A stretch of DNA of 64,000 nt from Paenibacillus sp. DMB5 (GTDB lineage: Bacteria; Bacillota; Bacilli; Paenibacillales; Paenibacillaceae). A program made the position numbers and the translations under genes. The notes under the pieces were generated by a model. That model worked only from the letters and a program-made list of their open reading frames with translations. It was not told where the DNA came from and did not search any database. This document shows, piece by piece, positions 1-8,048 of the stretch. The DNA lies in contig NZ_LRAC01000124.1 of the NCBI RefSeq assembly GCF_001517085.1, positions 124,001-188,000 on the forward strand, in the 5' to 3' direction. Numbering within the stretch: the first letter of the stretch is position 1; each line of letters begins with the position of its first letter.

Positions 1-108
1 AACCAGCAGGATGAACAATACCAGAATTGCAGCAGTAGAAGTAAAAGGACTGCCGTATCCGCAGTTTGCTCCGCCAACCGGACTTACATTTTCACCATAA
101 CAACCCAT
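1..108 (-). CDS. YjcZ-type small sporulation protein, C-terminus beyond window
   Basis: The 36 visible codons read MGCYGENVSPVGGANCGYG and then pass into a hydrophobic run (AAILVLFILLV) that is cut by the window edge. A short Gly/Tyr/Cys-rich head followed by one membrane segment is typical of the YjcZ family of small sporulation membrane proteins, so this is probably a spore-associated single-pass peptide. The ATG at 108 has a strong AAGGAGG eight bases upstream, which fixes the start. It lies in the same direction as the YitT gene upstream of it. The family call rests on overall pattern only, because the C-terminus is missing. Confidence 0.6.
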   Translation of the reverse strand, partial: MGCYGENVSPVGGANCGYGSPFTSTAAILVLFILLV

Positions 109-206
109 TTCCAATTCCTCCTTCATGATTGAGAGTACACCATAGCATATGTGATTTGCCCGCTGCTGACTGGGTGAAACGGCAATGACTTTTCGCCCGG
201 CTGCAT

Positions 207-1043
207 TTATTTGGAGATATCAATAAACCCTTCACCGAACACATCGCGCACATCATGGATCGTAACAAAGGCATTTTTGTCCTCGGCCCGCACGATTTTT
301 TTGAGCATGGAGACTTCCTGCTTGCTGATGGCGATGTAGAGCACGTTTTTATCCTCGCCGGTGTAGTAGCCGTAGCCCCTCAGCACCGTCACTCCGCGGT
401 CCATAAGCTCGGTAACCTTTGCAGCAATTCGGTCGTGCTCAGCCGATATGATCGTTACAGCCTTTTTGGGGTTTACCCCCTCAATGATGAACTCCATGGC
501 CTTGGTTCCAATAAAGAGAATAACGAACGTGAACATAACCTTCTCAAGCCCGATGACAAAAACAGACAGTCCGGCAACGATCAGATCAAAGAACAGCAGC
601 GCGTAGCTGATATTCCAGTCCCAGTATTTATTGGCCAGCCGGGCCAGAATCGTCGTCCCTGCCGTTGTACCGCCAACCCGGATAATGAGTCCGATCCCGC
701 CCCCGGCAAGCAGACCGGCAAAGACCGCATTAATCACCGGCTCACTGGAATCAATCCGCCAGTTCTCGGTCAGATACAGGAACAGGGAGTTGAAGGCCAC
801 AGCAATAATGGTATAGATGATTGTTTTATTATCCAGCAGCTTATAGCCGATAATCAGCAATATTCCGTTGAGCGTAAAGCCAACCAGCGCCGGCGACCAT
901 TTCAGCAGATAAAAGAGAATGATCGATACCCCGGTTACTCCCCCTTCACCAAAATCATTGGGGATAATAAATACATTAACTGCCAACGCAAACAAAAACG
1001 CTCCAACCAGCAGCATGAACAGCTCGTAACCTCTTTTTTTCAT
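207..1043 (-). CDS. YitT family membrane protein (DUF161 + DUF2179)
   Basis: This is a 278-residue integral membrane protein. An N-terminal region of about five hydrophobic helices (starting GYELFMLLVGAFLFALAV) with a conserved glycine-rich stretch (GLIIRVGGTTAGTTILAR) is followed by a soluble C-terminal domain of about 80 residues (KAVTIISAEHDRIAAKV to DVFGEGF). That architecture is the YitT family, whose transport or regulatory function is unknown. The open frame extends upstream to 1097, but the ATG at 1043 has a good GGAGG eight bases ahead, whereas the upstream start lies in the terminator stem of the preceding operon. It appears to be transcribed alone. Confidence 0.85.
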   Translation of the reverse strand: MKKRGYELFMLLVGAFLFALAVNVFIIPNDFGEGGVTGVSIILFYLLKWSPALVGFTLNGILLIIGYKLLDNKTIIYTIIAVAFNSLFLYLTENWRIDSSEPVINAVFAGLLAGGGIGLIIRVGGTTAGTTILARLANKYWDWNISYALLFFDLIVAGLSVFVIGLEKVMFTFVILFIGTKAMEFIIEGVNPKKAVTIISAEHDRIAAKVTELMDRGVTVLRGYGYYTGEDKNVLYIAISKQEVSMLKKIVRAEDKNAFVTIHDVRDVFGEGFIDISK

Positions 1044-1094
1044 ACAAAACGCCTCCAATACAATACAAAGTCTAATAACCCGGCAAATAACCCA

Positions 1095-1137
1095 CAAAAA
1101 AAGCGACTAAAGGAGGTCATTCATCCTTTAATCGCTT
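1095..1137 (-). terminator. Rho-independent terminator of the pssA-dedA run
   Basis: Read on the minus strand, 1136-1124 (AGCGATTAAAGGA) pairs with 1114-1102 (TCCTTTAGTCGCT) with one mismatch, and a run of T follows. It lies downstream of the DedA gene and upstream of the YitT gene, so it separates the two units. Confidence 0.8.
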
Positions 1138-1203
1138 CGGGTAAGCTCTTTTGATACTTCTGATCATAACAAGCAATCTATGGAATGTAAATACATCCTT
1201 CTG

Positions 1204-1698
1204 CTATGCAAAGGACAACCTGGCCCCGATAAAGTAGCCGATAGAAACAAACAAAATGGACCAGATCAAGGCACCGGCCGTGGTGATCAGCAGATACTTA
1301 CGGAATGACATGGCGCTGATGCCGGAAATGTAGCTGCAGACATGTCTTAACCCGGGAATGAAGTAGGCAATAAACACAGTCCAGTGGCCGAACTTATGAA
1401 ACCATCTTTTAACGCTGGCAAAACGTCTGGGAGTAAGGCCCACCCATTTGCCGAATTTCTCGACAACCGGCTGACCCACTCTACGCCCGATGGTATAGCT
1501 GATCAGCGTGCCTGTTATGGCTCCCATGAAACAAACCACTACGGCAACAGAAAAATTGAGCACCATCACCGAGCACAGATAGCCTACGAACAGCATCAGC
1601 AGCTCGTCCGGCACAGGAATGCCGAGAATCCCCAGTGCCATGAGCAGGAAGACTGCCAAATATCCGTATTGGGTAATCATCTCTATGATCCAGGGCAT
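1204..1698 (-). CDS. DedA family membrane protein
   Basis: This is a 164-residue polytopic membrane protein of the DedA/VTT family, whose members act in envelope homeostasis and, in characterised cases, as lipid (undecaprenyl phosphate or phosphatidylethanolamine) flippases. Family marks visible are the amphipathic re-entrant segment with PVPDELLMLFVGYL near residues 28-41, the GRRVG region, and the FIPGLRHVCSYISGISAM segment near 113-130. It is shorter than the usual 200 or so residues, with little sequence after the last helix. It starts four bases after the pssA stop, with its ribosome site (AGGAAGTGAG) overlapping the end of pssA. The pairing with a phospholipid synthase fits a membrane lipid role. 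Confidence 0.85.
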   Translation of the reverse strand: MPWIIEMITQYGYLAVFLLMALGILGIPVPDELLMLFVGYLCSVMVLNFSVAVVVCFMGAITGTLISYTIGRRVGQPVVEKFGKWVGLTPRRFASVKRWFHKFGHWTVFIAYFIPGLRHVCSYISGISAMSFRKYLLITTAGALIWSILFVSIGYFIGARLSFA

Positions 1699-1702
1699 GG
1701 AC

Positions 1703-2226
1703 TCACTTCCTGTTAACGTATTTTTTAAGCGACGGAAACGGAATATGACTGATCATCATTACGGATAACAGACCCATCATCATGATGACCCATCCCGGTT
1801 TCATATATTCAACAACTAATGAGAGCATGGACAAAATCACGCCGGCGGCTGTAATCGGCATACCGGTGAAGCCCGTGGACGGGGCTGATATATTGAATCT
1901 GGCCAGACGCAGCGCACCGCAGATCAAAAAGCCAACCGCGGCCGCGGCCCCAGCCAGTGTACATTTTCCAGCTTGTATAACAGGATCAAAAAAGTCGGTG
2001 CCAGTCCGAATGAGATAATATCCGCCAGCGAATCCAACTGTTTACCGAACTCGCTGGTACAGCCCAGCATTCTGGCCAGCATCCCGTCCATCACATCGCA
2101 AAATGCCGCAAGCAAAATCATTACTAACGCCAGCTCATAGCGCTCCTGTATCGTATACAGCAGGGACAAGGATCCCAGTCCCAGGTTACCCAGCGTGCAC
2201 ATTGAAGGCAGCCAATTCCATTTCAA
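1703..2226 (-). pseudogene. pssA: Phosphatidylserine synthase, frameshifted
   Basis: CDP-diacylglycerol-serine O-phosphatidyltransferase makes phosphatidylserine at the membrane. The first part holds the full CDP-alcohol phosphotransferase signature DG..AR........G...D...D (DVMDGMLARMLGC, then GKQLDSLAD). After LENVHWLG the frame shifts: frame one runs to a stop, while the other frame continues LICGALRLARFN, the expected next family motif, to the stop at 1703. Restoring one base in the C run at 1948-1951 (G run on the coding strand) gives WLGAAAAVGFLICGALRLARF. The start is TTG at 2226 with AAGGAG nine bases upstream. Pseudogene or sequencing error; the conserved downstream sequence favours error. 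Confidence 0.85.
1945..1953. other. Frameshift site in pssA (one base missing)
   Basis: The coding strand reads tgg ctg ggg ccg cgg. One additional G in the four-G run would restore a continuous phosphatidylserine synthase frame. Confidence 0.75.
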
Positions 2227-2267
2227 AACGGTTCACTCCTTTTCCGGCCTCAATGCCGCATGTCTGC

Positions 2268-4019
2268 TCAGCCTTCAAAGTACACACTGAAACAGACGCC
2301 ATTTCCGATGTTTTTCACTGCATACCGGCAGCCGTGCATATCCAGAATCCGTTTGGCAATGGACAGCCCCAGCCCGGTTCCGCCTGTCAGCCGGCTGCGG
2401 GAGGGCTCAGCCCGGTAGAACCGTTCCCAGATCTGCTGCAGCTGATCCTGCGGTACAGGCTCACCCTGATTATGAATGCTGAACACACAGGCCTGCCCCT
2501 GGCCATCTATCCTGACGGTCACCGTGCTTCCTTCGTCTGCATGCCGGATGGCATTGGTCATGAAATTAAGCACCACCTGTTCGATCCAGCTGCTGTCGGC
2601 ATACACCGGCGGCTCGTTCACCGGAATAACAACCACCTTCAGCCCCTTGCCCTCCAGCAGATGGATCAGCTTGTCAGCTACCTTTTCTGTCAGCTCACTC
2701 AGCATAAAAGAGCTCTTCTGCAGCTTAATGGTGCCAGACTCCAGCCTGGCCAGATCCAGCATATCCTTTACCAGAAACTCCATTTTGTCGGCTTCCTCAA
2801 TAATGACCTTAATGTAGTGATCCTGCTTGCCAGCACTCACACCATCCTCCAGTCCCTCAGCGAAGCCCTTAATAATACTTAGCGGAGTCTTCAGCTCATG
2901 CGAGGCATTGGCAAAAAAGTCCTGCTGCATAATCTCCATCCGCTGTTTATGCTCCATCTCTTCCACCAGCTGGCGGTTAGCCTCACGCAGCTCGCGCAGC
3001 GCCGAATCCAGGCTTACCGACAAGGTAAACATGCTGTTTGACAGGCTGCCCAGCTCGTCCTTTTGCCGGATCGAGTTATCGCCTGTAAAGTCCAGTGAGA
3101 CCATCCGTTTGGCGATATTGTTCAGCTTGATCAGCGGCCTGGTGACCATCTTGGAGAAGAACAGCGAGAGTACCAGAATCAGCGCTAGCCCGCCCAGCCC
3201 CAGATATAAAAAGAACCAGCGCAGCGCTTCATTCGAATCCTTGACATCCTGCAGAGAGGTAACCGTGAACAGCAGCTCTATCTCTCCGCCGGGCCGCTGA
3301 ACAGGCAGAATAATGACAGAATTGCGGATCCCGCTCCAAGGGGCGGTCCACTCCTGCTTTTGCATTTCCAGCTGCTCCAGATCCGCCTTTTGCTCAGACG
3401 TCAGAGGGAACCACTCTTCCAGCGCCTCCAGCAGAATCCCCTGACGCGGATTCCATAGCTTGAGATCCGGCAATACAATTTCTGTGACGGTTCCGGACAG
3501 CCGTGTCATACCCTCTTCATGCATTCCTATCGTTCTGCTGCCGGCGGTTATGCTTACAGGATAGATCAGGTCCTGAGTGCTGCTGCTGTCCTCTTCAAAA
3601 AGCTCGCCCTCAAGCGTCAGCGTATCCTCTTCCTTGATATCCGCTGCCCTCAGCTCGTCCCCGTATTCGCTCATGAACATCGACAGGGAAACAACCAGCT
3701 CCCTGCCATCCTTCATCCGCAGCTTCATATGATACGGGTCGTCCGAATTCATTTTGCCGTCCAGCTTCACAATCGCCAGCTGTGTCTTGTTGCGCAGCAT
3801 AAAACGGACCAGCTCCTGAGACAGCCGGCTGCCGGTCCATTGCTCACTGGTGTAGCTGGCACCAAAGGTTTTGAGATGCTTTTCGACCTTGCCCTCCTTC
3901 TGATGCTGGTAGAAGCCGTCAAAGAATAGCAGCTGGCCCAGAATGACCATTCCGTAAAAGCAGAGAAAAAAGATCACGGTCATCACAAACAGCTTAAAGG
4001 TAATTCCCTGCCTTCTCAT
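2268..4019 (-). CDS. Membrane sensor histidine kinase
   Basis: This is a 583-residue two-component sensor. Transmembrane helix 1 is near residues 9-31, followed by an extracytoplasmic sensor region of about 235 residues with no recognised domain, then helix 2 near 268-290 and a HAMP linker. The DHp helix carries the phospho-accepting His374 in NASHELKTPLS. The ATPase domain has the N box (NFMTNAIRHA) and G2 box (GGTGLGLSIAKRIL). It overlaps the stop of the response regulator gene by four bases, so the pair is co-transcribed, and pssA follows 41 bases later. The signal is not predictable. Sequence is intact. Confidence 0.9.
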   Translation of the reverse strand: MRRQGITFKLFVMTVIFFLCFYGMVILGQLLFFDGFYQHQKEGKVEKHLKTFGASYTSEQWTGSRLSQELVRFMLRNKTQLAIVKLDGKMNSDDPYHMKLRMKDGRELVVSLSMFMSEYGDELRAADIKEEDTLTLEGELFEEDSSSTQDLIYPVSITAGSRTIGMHEEGMTRLSGTVTEIVLPDLKLWNPRQGILLEALEEWFPLTSEQKADLEQLEMQKQEWTAPWSGIRNSVIILPVQRPGGEIELLFTVTSLQDVKDSNEALRWFFLYLGLGGLALILVLSLFFSKMVTRPLIKLNNIAKRMVSLDFTGDNSIRQKDELGSLSNSMFTLSVSLDSALRELREANRQLVEEMEHKQRMEIMQQDFFANASHELKTPLSIIKGFAEGLEDGVSAGKQDHYIKVIIEEADKMEFLVKDMLDLARLESGTIKLQKSSFMLSELTEKVADKLIHLLEGKGLKVVVIPVNEPPVYADSSWIEQVVLNFMTNAIRHADEGSTVTVRIDGQGQACVFSIHNQGEPVPQDQLQQIWERFYRAEPSRSRLTGGTGLGLSIAKRILDMHGCRYAVKNIGNGVCFSVYFEG

Positions 4020-4650
4020 GCTTCTTCCTCGAACATATAGCCGGTGCCGACCACCGTACGGATACAGCGTGACTCTGCGCCCAGCTTGCTGCGCAGCTTC
4101 TTGATATGGCTGTCAACGACCCGGGAATCCCCGTCAAATTCAATGCCCCAGACCCGGCTGAGAATGGTATCGCGGGAGACAGCAATGCCTTTATTGCGGA
4201 TCAGCAGCCATAACAGCTCATATTCCTTGGGGGCAAGCTCCACCTCTGCACCTCCGATTTCCAGCCGGTGGGCAGAGGTATTAAAGACAGCAGCGCCAAA
4301 TTTGAGGCTGCCGGAATCCGGCAGGTGACCGCCCTCCACCCGCTTCATCAGCGCATTGGCCCGCGCTACCAGCACCTTTGGGCTGAACGGCTTTGTCACA
4401 TAATCGTCTGCTCCCGCTTCAAAGCCGTATATTTTATCGTCATCTGCAGACTTTGCCGTCAGCAGAATAATCGGAACCGCTGATTGCCGGCGGATCTCCC
4501 GGCACACCTCGAACCCGTTCAGCCTGGGCATCATAATATCCAGGATGATCAGATCCGGCAGCTGGGAGCTGAACCAGAGCAGGGCATCCTGCCCGTTGTC
4601 CGCTTCGTATACTTCCCAGCCATTTTGTATGAAATAATCTGACACCAGCC
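4016..4650 (-). pseudogene. OmpR-family response regulator, N-terminus lost at a breakpoint
   Basis: The receiver domain begins only at LVSDYFIQNGWEVYEADNG. The first beta strand and the acidic pocket (normally two adjacent acidic residues near residue 10) are missing, about 20 residues in all. The phosphoacceptor Asp (LIILDIMMP), the Thr/Ser (ILLTAKS) and the Lys (YVTKPF) are present, followed by a complete winged helix (ELAPKEYELLWLLI, DSHIKKLRSKLG, TVVGTGYMFE). A GTG at 4645 could nominally start translation, but it has no ribosome site and would give a receiver without its Mg pocket. Upstream codons in frame (GPSG) no longer resemble a receiver and meet a stop at 4687-4685, so homology ends at about 4650, where mutL sequence begins on the other strand. 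Confidence 0.85.
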
Positions 4651-4660
4651 CGGACGGACC
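4638..4660. other. Breakpoint joining truncated response regulator to truncated mutL
   Basis: The minus-strand response regulator frame loses homology about here, and the plus-strand mutL frame opens about here with no start codon. Two divergent, unrelated genes are thus both missing their 5' parts at one point. This is what a deletion, an inversion junction or a chimeric assembly join looks like. No insertion sequence or repeat is visible at the join. Confidence 0.8.
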
Positions 4661-5519
4661 AGCCGTCGGCGGCGCAGAGAGCCGTCAGCCTGATTCCGGC
4701 GGCAGCGCTGATCCGCTTGCCGCGCGGTCCGGCCAGCTTCAGCCTCCGGCTTACCAGCCGCAGGCCAGGGAGAGTGCCGCTGTCTACAGCGGCAGCTTCC
4801 CGCAGGCGCCGGCGCGGCCCCGGAGTGACGGAGGCGGCAGCTACCGCCAGCCGCCGTCAGCGGTGCCGGCACGCGGCAGCCTGCCTGGTGCCGGGGAACT
4901 GTATGCCCCGAGCATTAATGCTGATCCGGGTCTCCCGCAGTTTCCCGAGCTGAATTACATCGGTCAGCATCACGGCACTTATATTATTGCCCAGAACGAC
5001 AGCGGGCTCTATCTGATTGACCAGCACGCTGCGCATGAGCGGATTAACTACGAATATTATTATGAGAAGTTCGGGCGTCCGGAGGATGCCTCGCAGGAGC
5101 TGCTTCTGCCGATTACACTGGAGTTCACGCCGTCTGAGAGCCGCCAGCTCAGCGAGCGGCTGCACTGGTTCGAGAAGGCAGGGGTATACCTCGAGCATTT
5201 CGGGGGCCAGACGTTTCTGGTCCGCTCCCTGCCTTACTGGTTCCCGGAAGGCGAGGAGAAGGCGCTGGTAGAGGAAATGGCCGAGTGGGTGCTCAGCGAG
5301 CGGTCCATTGATCTGGCCAAGCTGCGCGAGAAATCCTCGATCCTCTGCTCCTGCAAGGCCTCGATCAAGGCCAACCAGAAGCTGACGGAACCGGAGGTAG
5401 ATGCGCTGCTGTCACGGCTGGCGGCCTGCAAGCAGCCTTATACCTGCCCGCACGGCCGGCCGATTGTCGTGTCCTTCTCCGCTTATGACCTGGAGAAGCT
5501 GTTCAAGCGGGTAATGTAA
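4644..5519 (+). pseudogene. mutL: DNA mismatch repair MutL, C-terminal endonuclease part only
   Basis: About 291 codons of MutL remain: a proline/serine/glutamine-rich linker (roughly 4644-4910) and the complete C-terminal dimerisation and endonuclease domain. The domain carries the metal-binding motif DQHAAHERINYE (DQHA..E....E) and the distal CPHGRP motif, both characteristic of endonuclease-type MutL of bacteria lacking MutH. The whole N-terminal GHKL ATPase (normally about 330 residues) and part of the linker are absent, and no start codon with a ribosome site exists upstream. As it stands the gene could not support mismatch repair. mutS, usually just upstream, is also absent from the window. 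Confidence 0.9.
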
Positions 5520-5556
5520 CTTAACGATAGAAGCGAGTACCGGAAATGGAGGCAAC

Positions 5557-6336
5557 ATGATTATAACGACGGGCTTTGACCCGATACCGGAAATTGTTCA
5601 GCGGGCCAGGGCGCTGGCGGAGCATACCGGAACGAAATTTATACCCCGCGGAAAATTATCTGTTAGGCGGCTGGTTGAGCGCTACGGGGACGAAGATATC
5701 CTGGTCATCCTGCAGGAGGCGGTCCGGCTGATTACGCCGGGCACGCCGCCGATGGAATTCCATCCGAGCATGGGCTTTGTCCGGGCCAAGCGGATTCTCA
5801 AGGGTGAACCGGATGCCATGCTGGAAGCGGCCCGGATGGAGCCGGGAGATAGCGTGCTGGACTGTACGGCCGGCCTGGGCAGCGATTCCCTTCTGTTTGC
5901 CGTGCTTGGCGGAGAAGGCTCCACTGTTACAGCGCTGGAGAGCTCGCTGCCGCTGTATGCGCTGCTCTCTGAGGGCATGAAGCACTATACTTCAGGGCAG
6001 GCGAAGGTGAATGAAGCGCTGCGCCGCATCCGGGTGGTTCACAGCGAGCATCTGGAATATCTGCGCGGGCTGCCGGACAAGAGCGTGGACATCGTTTATT
6101 TTGACCCGATGTTCCGGGTGCCGCTGATGGATTCGTCAGCCATCTCGCCGCTGCGCCAGTTCGCCAACACCGCAGCGCTTTCAGAGGAGACGGTCGACGA
6201 GGCGCTGCGCGTTGCCCGCAAAACCGTCCTGCTCAAGGAAAAGGCGCTGAGCGGCGAATTTAACCGGCTCGGCTTCACGGAGCTGCTGCGCGGGAGCGCC
6301 AAAATATCGTACGGGGTGATTCACATTGACAACTGA
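5557..6336 (+). CDS. RsmJ-like class I SAM-dependent methyltransferase
   Basis: This is a 259-residue putative RNA methyltransferase related to RsmJ (16S rRNA m2G1516 methylase). The SAM-binding motif I is SVLDCTAGLGSDSLL near residues 95-109, an acidic motif II follows (TALESS), and the catalytic-type loop reads VDIVYFDPMF near residue 180, where RsmJ has a DPMFP motif. The N-terminal 80 residues (FIPRGKLSVRRLVERYG) are typical of the Firmicute branch. It sits 37 bases after mutL with a ribosome site (GGAGGCAAC) and its end overlaps miaA by 11 bases, so the two are co-translated RNA modification genes. The exact substrate is inferred, not shown. Confidence 0.75.
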   Translation: MIITTGFDPIPEIVQRARALAEHTGTKFIPRGKLSVRRLVERYGDEDILVILQEAVRLITPGTPPMEFHPSMGFVRAKRILKGEPDAMLEAARMEPGDSVLDCTAGLGSDSLLFAVLGGEGSTVTALESSLPLYALLSEGMKHYTSGQAKVNEALRRIRVVHSEHLEYLRGLPDKSVDIVYFDPMFRVPLMDSSAISPLRQFANTAALSEETVDEALRVARKTVLLKEKALSGEFNRLGFTELLRGSAKISYGVIHIDN

Positions 6337-7276
6337 GACGAAACATAAGGTGCTCGTGCTGCTGGGCCCGACAGCCGTCGGCAAAACACGGCTGAGCCTG
6401 GAGCTGGCTGAGGCCTACAATGCCGAGATCATCTCCGGCGACTCCATGCAGGTGTACCGCGGCATGGATATCGGCACAGCCAAGATCAGCACGGCCGAAA
6501 TGAACGGAATCCCCCATCATCTGATTGATATTCATGATCCGGAGGAGGCGTATTCGGTTGCCGAATTCCAGGAGCAGGGCAAGCGGCTGATTGCAGAGAT
6601 CAGCGGCAGGGGCATGCTGCCGTTTATAGTGGGCGGCACAGGGCTGTACATTGAGTCGCTGTGCTACGGTTTCCGCTTCTCCGAGGCGGTGGCCGACGAA
6701 GCGTTCCGCGCCGAACAGGATGCCTACGCGGAAACGCACGGGGCCGAGGCGCTGCATGCCCGGCTTGCCGCCGTGGACCCCGCCAGTGCGGAGCGGCTCC
6801 ATCCGAACGACCGCCGCCGGATTATCCGGGCGCTGGAAATCCATCATCAGATGGGTACCACCCTGTCCGCCAACAAAGCGGAGCAGACCAGGGAATCCCC
6901 CTATGAGCTGTGTCTGATCGGCCTGACCATGGACCGTAAGATCCTCTACAAGCGGATTGAGGACCGGATCGACCAGATGCTGGAGCAGGGGCTGATTGCC
7001 GAGGTGCAGGGGCTGCTGGATAAGGGCTACCACCGCAGCATGGTAGCCATGCAGGGGCTCGGCTACAAGGAGATCGCCGCTTATCTGGAGGGGGAACTGA
7101 CCTATGAAGAAGCAGTGACCCTGCTGAAGCGGGATACCCGGCGGTTTGCCAAGCGCCAGCTGTCCTGGTTCCGACACATGAAGGAAATCGAATGGATTGA
7201 AGATTTTAACGAGCAGAACTATCCTGCCAATCTTGCAAAGATACGTGAGATTATCTCCCGCAAGCTTGACAGATAA
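6326..7276 (+). CDS. miaA: tRNA dimethylallyltransferase
   Basis: MiaA transfers a dimethylallyl group to N6 of A37 in tRNAs that read codons starting with U, the first step of ms2i6A synthesis. The 316 residues include the P-loop GPTAVGKT, the substrate motif SGDSMQVYRGMDIGTAK, GGTGLYIESL, and the C-terminal RRFAKRQLSWFRH region. Length is normal for the family. The start is TTG at 6326, inside the end of the upstream methyltransferase gene, so translation is coupled. hfq follows after a terminator, the classical miaA-hfq order. Confidence 0.95.
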   Translation: MTTETKHKVLVLLGPTAVGKTRLSLELAEAYNAEIISGDSMQVYRGMDIGTAKISTAEMNGIPHHLIDIHDPEEAYSVAEFQEQGKRLIAEISGRGMLPFIVGGTGLYIESLCYGFRFSEAVADEAFRAEQDAYAETHGAEALHARLAAVDPASAERLHPNDRRRIIRALEIHHQMGTTLSANKAEQTRESPYELCLIGLTMDRKILYKRIEDRIDQMLEQGLIAEVQGLLDKGYHRSMVAMQGLGYKEIAAYLEGELTYEEAVTLLKRDTRRFAKRQLSWFRHMKEIEWIEDFNEQNYPANLAKIREIISRKLDR

Positions 7277-7322
7277 GCTGGACACAGTGCCCGCATCAAC
7301 CCCTTTTGGCAGCGTGAACAGT

Positions 7323-7362
7323 CCCGGGGAGTATGTTTCATACATGCTCCGGGGCTTTTTTT
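7323..7362 (+). terminator. Terminator after miaA
   Basis: GGAGTATGT pairs with ACATGCTCC around a five-base loop, extended by CCC/GGG across a bulge, and is followed by eight T. It ends the mutL-miaA unit. Confidence 0.75.
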
Positions 7363-7569
7363 ATTTTGGCAGGCTGATTCAACCCCCGCTGATTTGCGGT
7401 AGAAAAATGGAGGGCCTTCAGCACTAACCGGGGCGTAAGGAATTGACGGGAAGGGGGCGTAAGATTTAACATGTATTCTAGAGAGAACGGACGCTGTGTG
7501 CTACCGGATGCCGCCCCGGCTGTGTCAACGTTCATGTTATATACCTTCACCTCACTCCAATTCAGCGAA

Positions 7570-7599
7570 TTGCTGTAACTGCAGATTGCGTGGTATAAT
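7570..7599 (+). promoter_or_regulatory. Sigma-A type promoter for hfq
   Basis: TTGCTG at 7570-7575 and TATAAT at 7594-7599 are separated by 18 bases, with TGG before the -10 giving an extended -10 (TGnTATAAT). It lies 70 bases upstream of the hfq start. Confidence 0.7.
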
Positions 7600-7670
7600 A
7601 GCAGGAAAGTTTCTCTCAGGTGTTGAATATACTTACGAACAATCTAATTGAACCATTGGGGGTACGTCAT

Positions 7671-7910
7671 ATGAACAAGTCCATTAACATCCAAGATACG
7701 TTCTTGAACCAGCTGCGTAAAGAGAATATCCCTGCCACAGTATATTTGACCAACGGCTTTCAGATCCGGGGAATCATCAAGGCATTTGATAATTTCACGA
7801 TTGTGATCGACAGTGACGGGCGCCAGCAGATGGTGTACAAGCATGCGATCTCGACCTTCACGCCGCAGCGCAGTGTCTCACTGATGCAGGACAGCGGAAG
7901 CGACGAGTAA
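7671..7910 (+). CDS. hfq: RNA chaperone Hfq
   Basis: Hfq forms a hexameric Sm ring that binds small RNAs and AU-rich tails. The 79 residues contain Sm1 ([27 protein letters not shown]) and the Sm2 motif (VYKHAISTF), where bacterial Hfq has YKHAI. The short acidic tail (QDSGSDE) is typical of Firmicutes. An open frame extends upstream to 7620, but the ATG at 7671, with GGGGG nine bases ahead, begins the expected [16 protein letters not shown]. It has its own promoter and terminator. Confidence 0.96.
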   Translation: MNKSINIQDTFLNQLRKENIPATVYLTNGFQIRGIIKAFDNFTIVIDSDGRQQMVYKHAISTFTPQRSVSLMQDSGSDE

Positions 7911-7970
7911 CATTTTACTGCCTTAAAGCGAAACTTTTTTGTTTATAAACCGTTTGAATAGAGTGCGCGA

Positions 7971-7998
7971 GAGCAACCTGCGAAGGTTGTTCTTTTCA
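7971..7998 (+). terminator. Terminator after hfq
   Basis: GAGCAACCT at 7971-7979 pairs with AGGTTGTTC at 7984-7992 around GCGA, followed by TTTT. It lies between hfq and the penicillin-binding protein gene. Confidence 0.65.
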
Positions 7999-8048
7999 TT
8001 CGTGCCCACAAATTTGAGGATATTTCCGAAAGGGAGTCAGGAGGCAGC

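Larger units (their letters stand above)
7277..7670. other. Intergenic region between miaA and hfq
   Basis: This 394-base gap holds the miaA terminator (7323-7362) and the hfq promoter (7570-7599). I see no convincing reading frame or RNA gene in the 200 bases between them. A small RNA here cannot be excluded by eye. Confidence 0.5.

Noticed and set aside
6275..7345. Minus-strand frame of 356 codons opposite miaA
   Set aside because: miaA on the plus strand is certain; the antisense frame lacks any motif or ribosome site.
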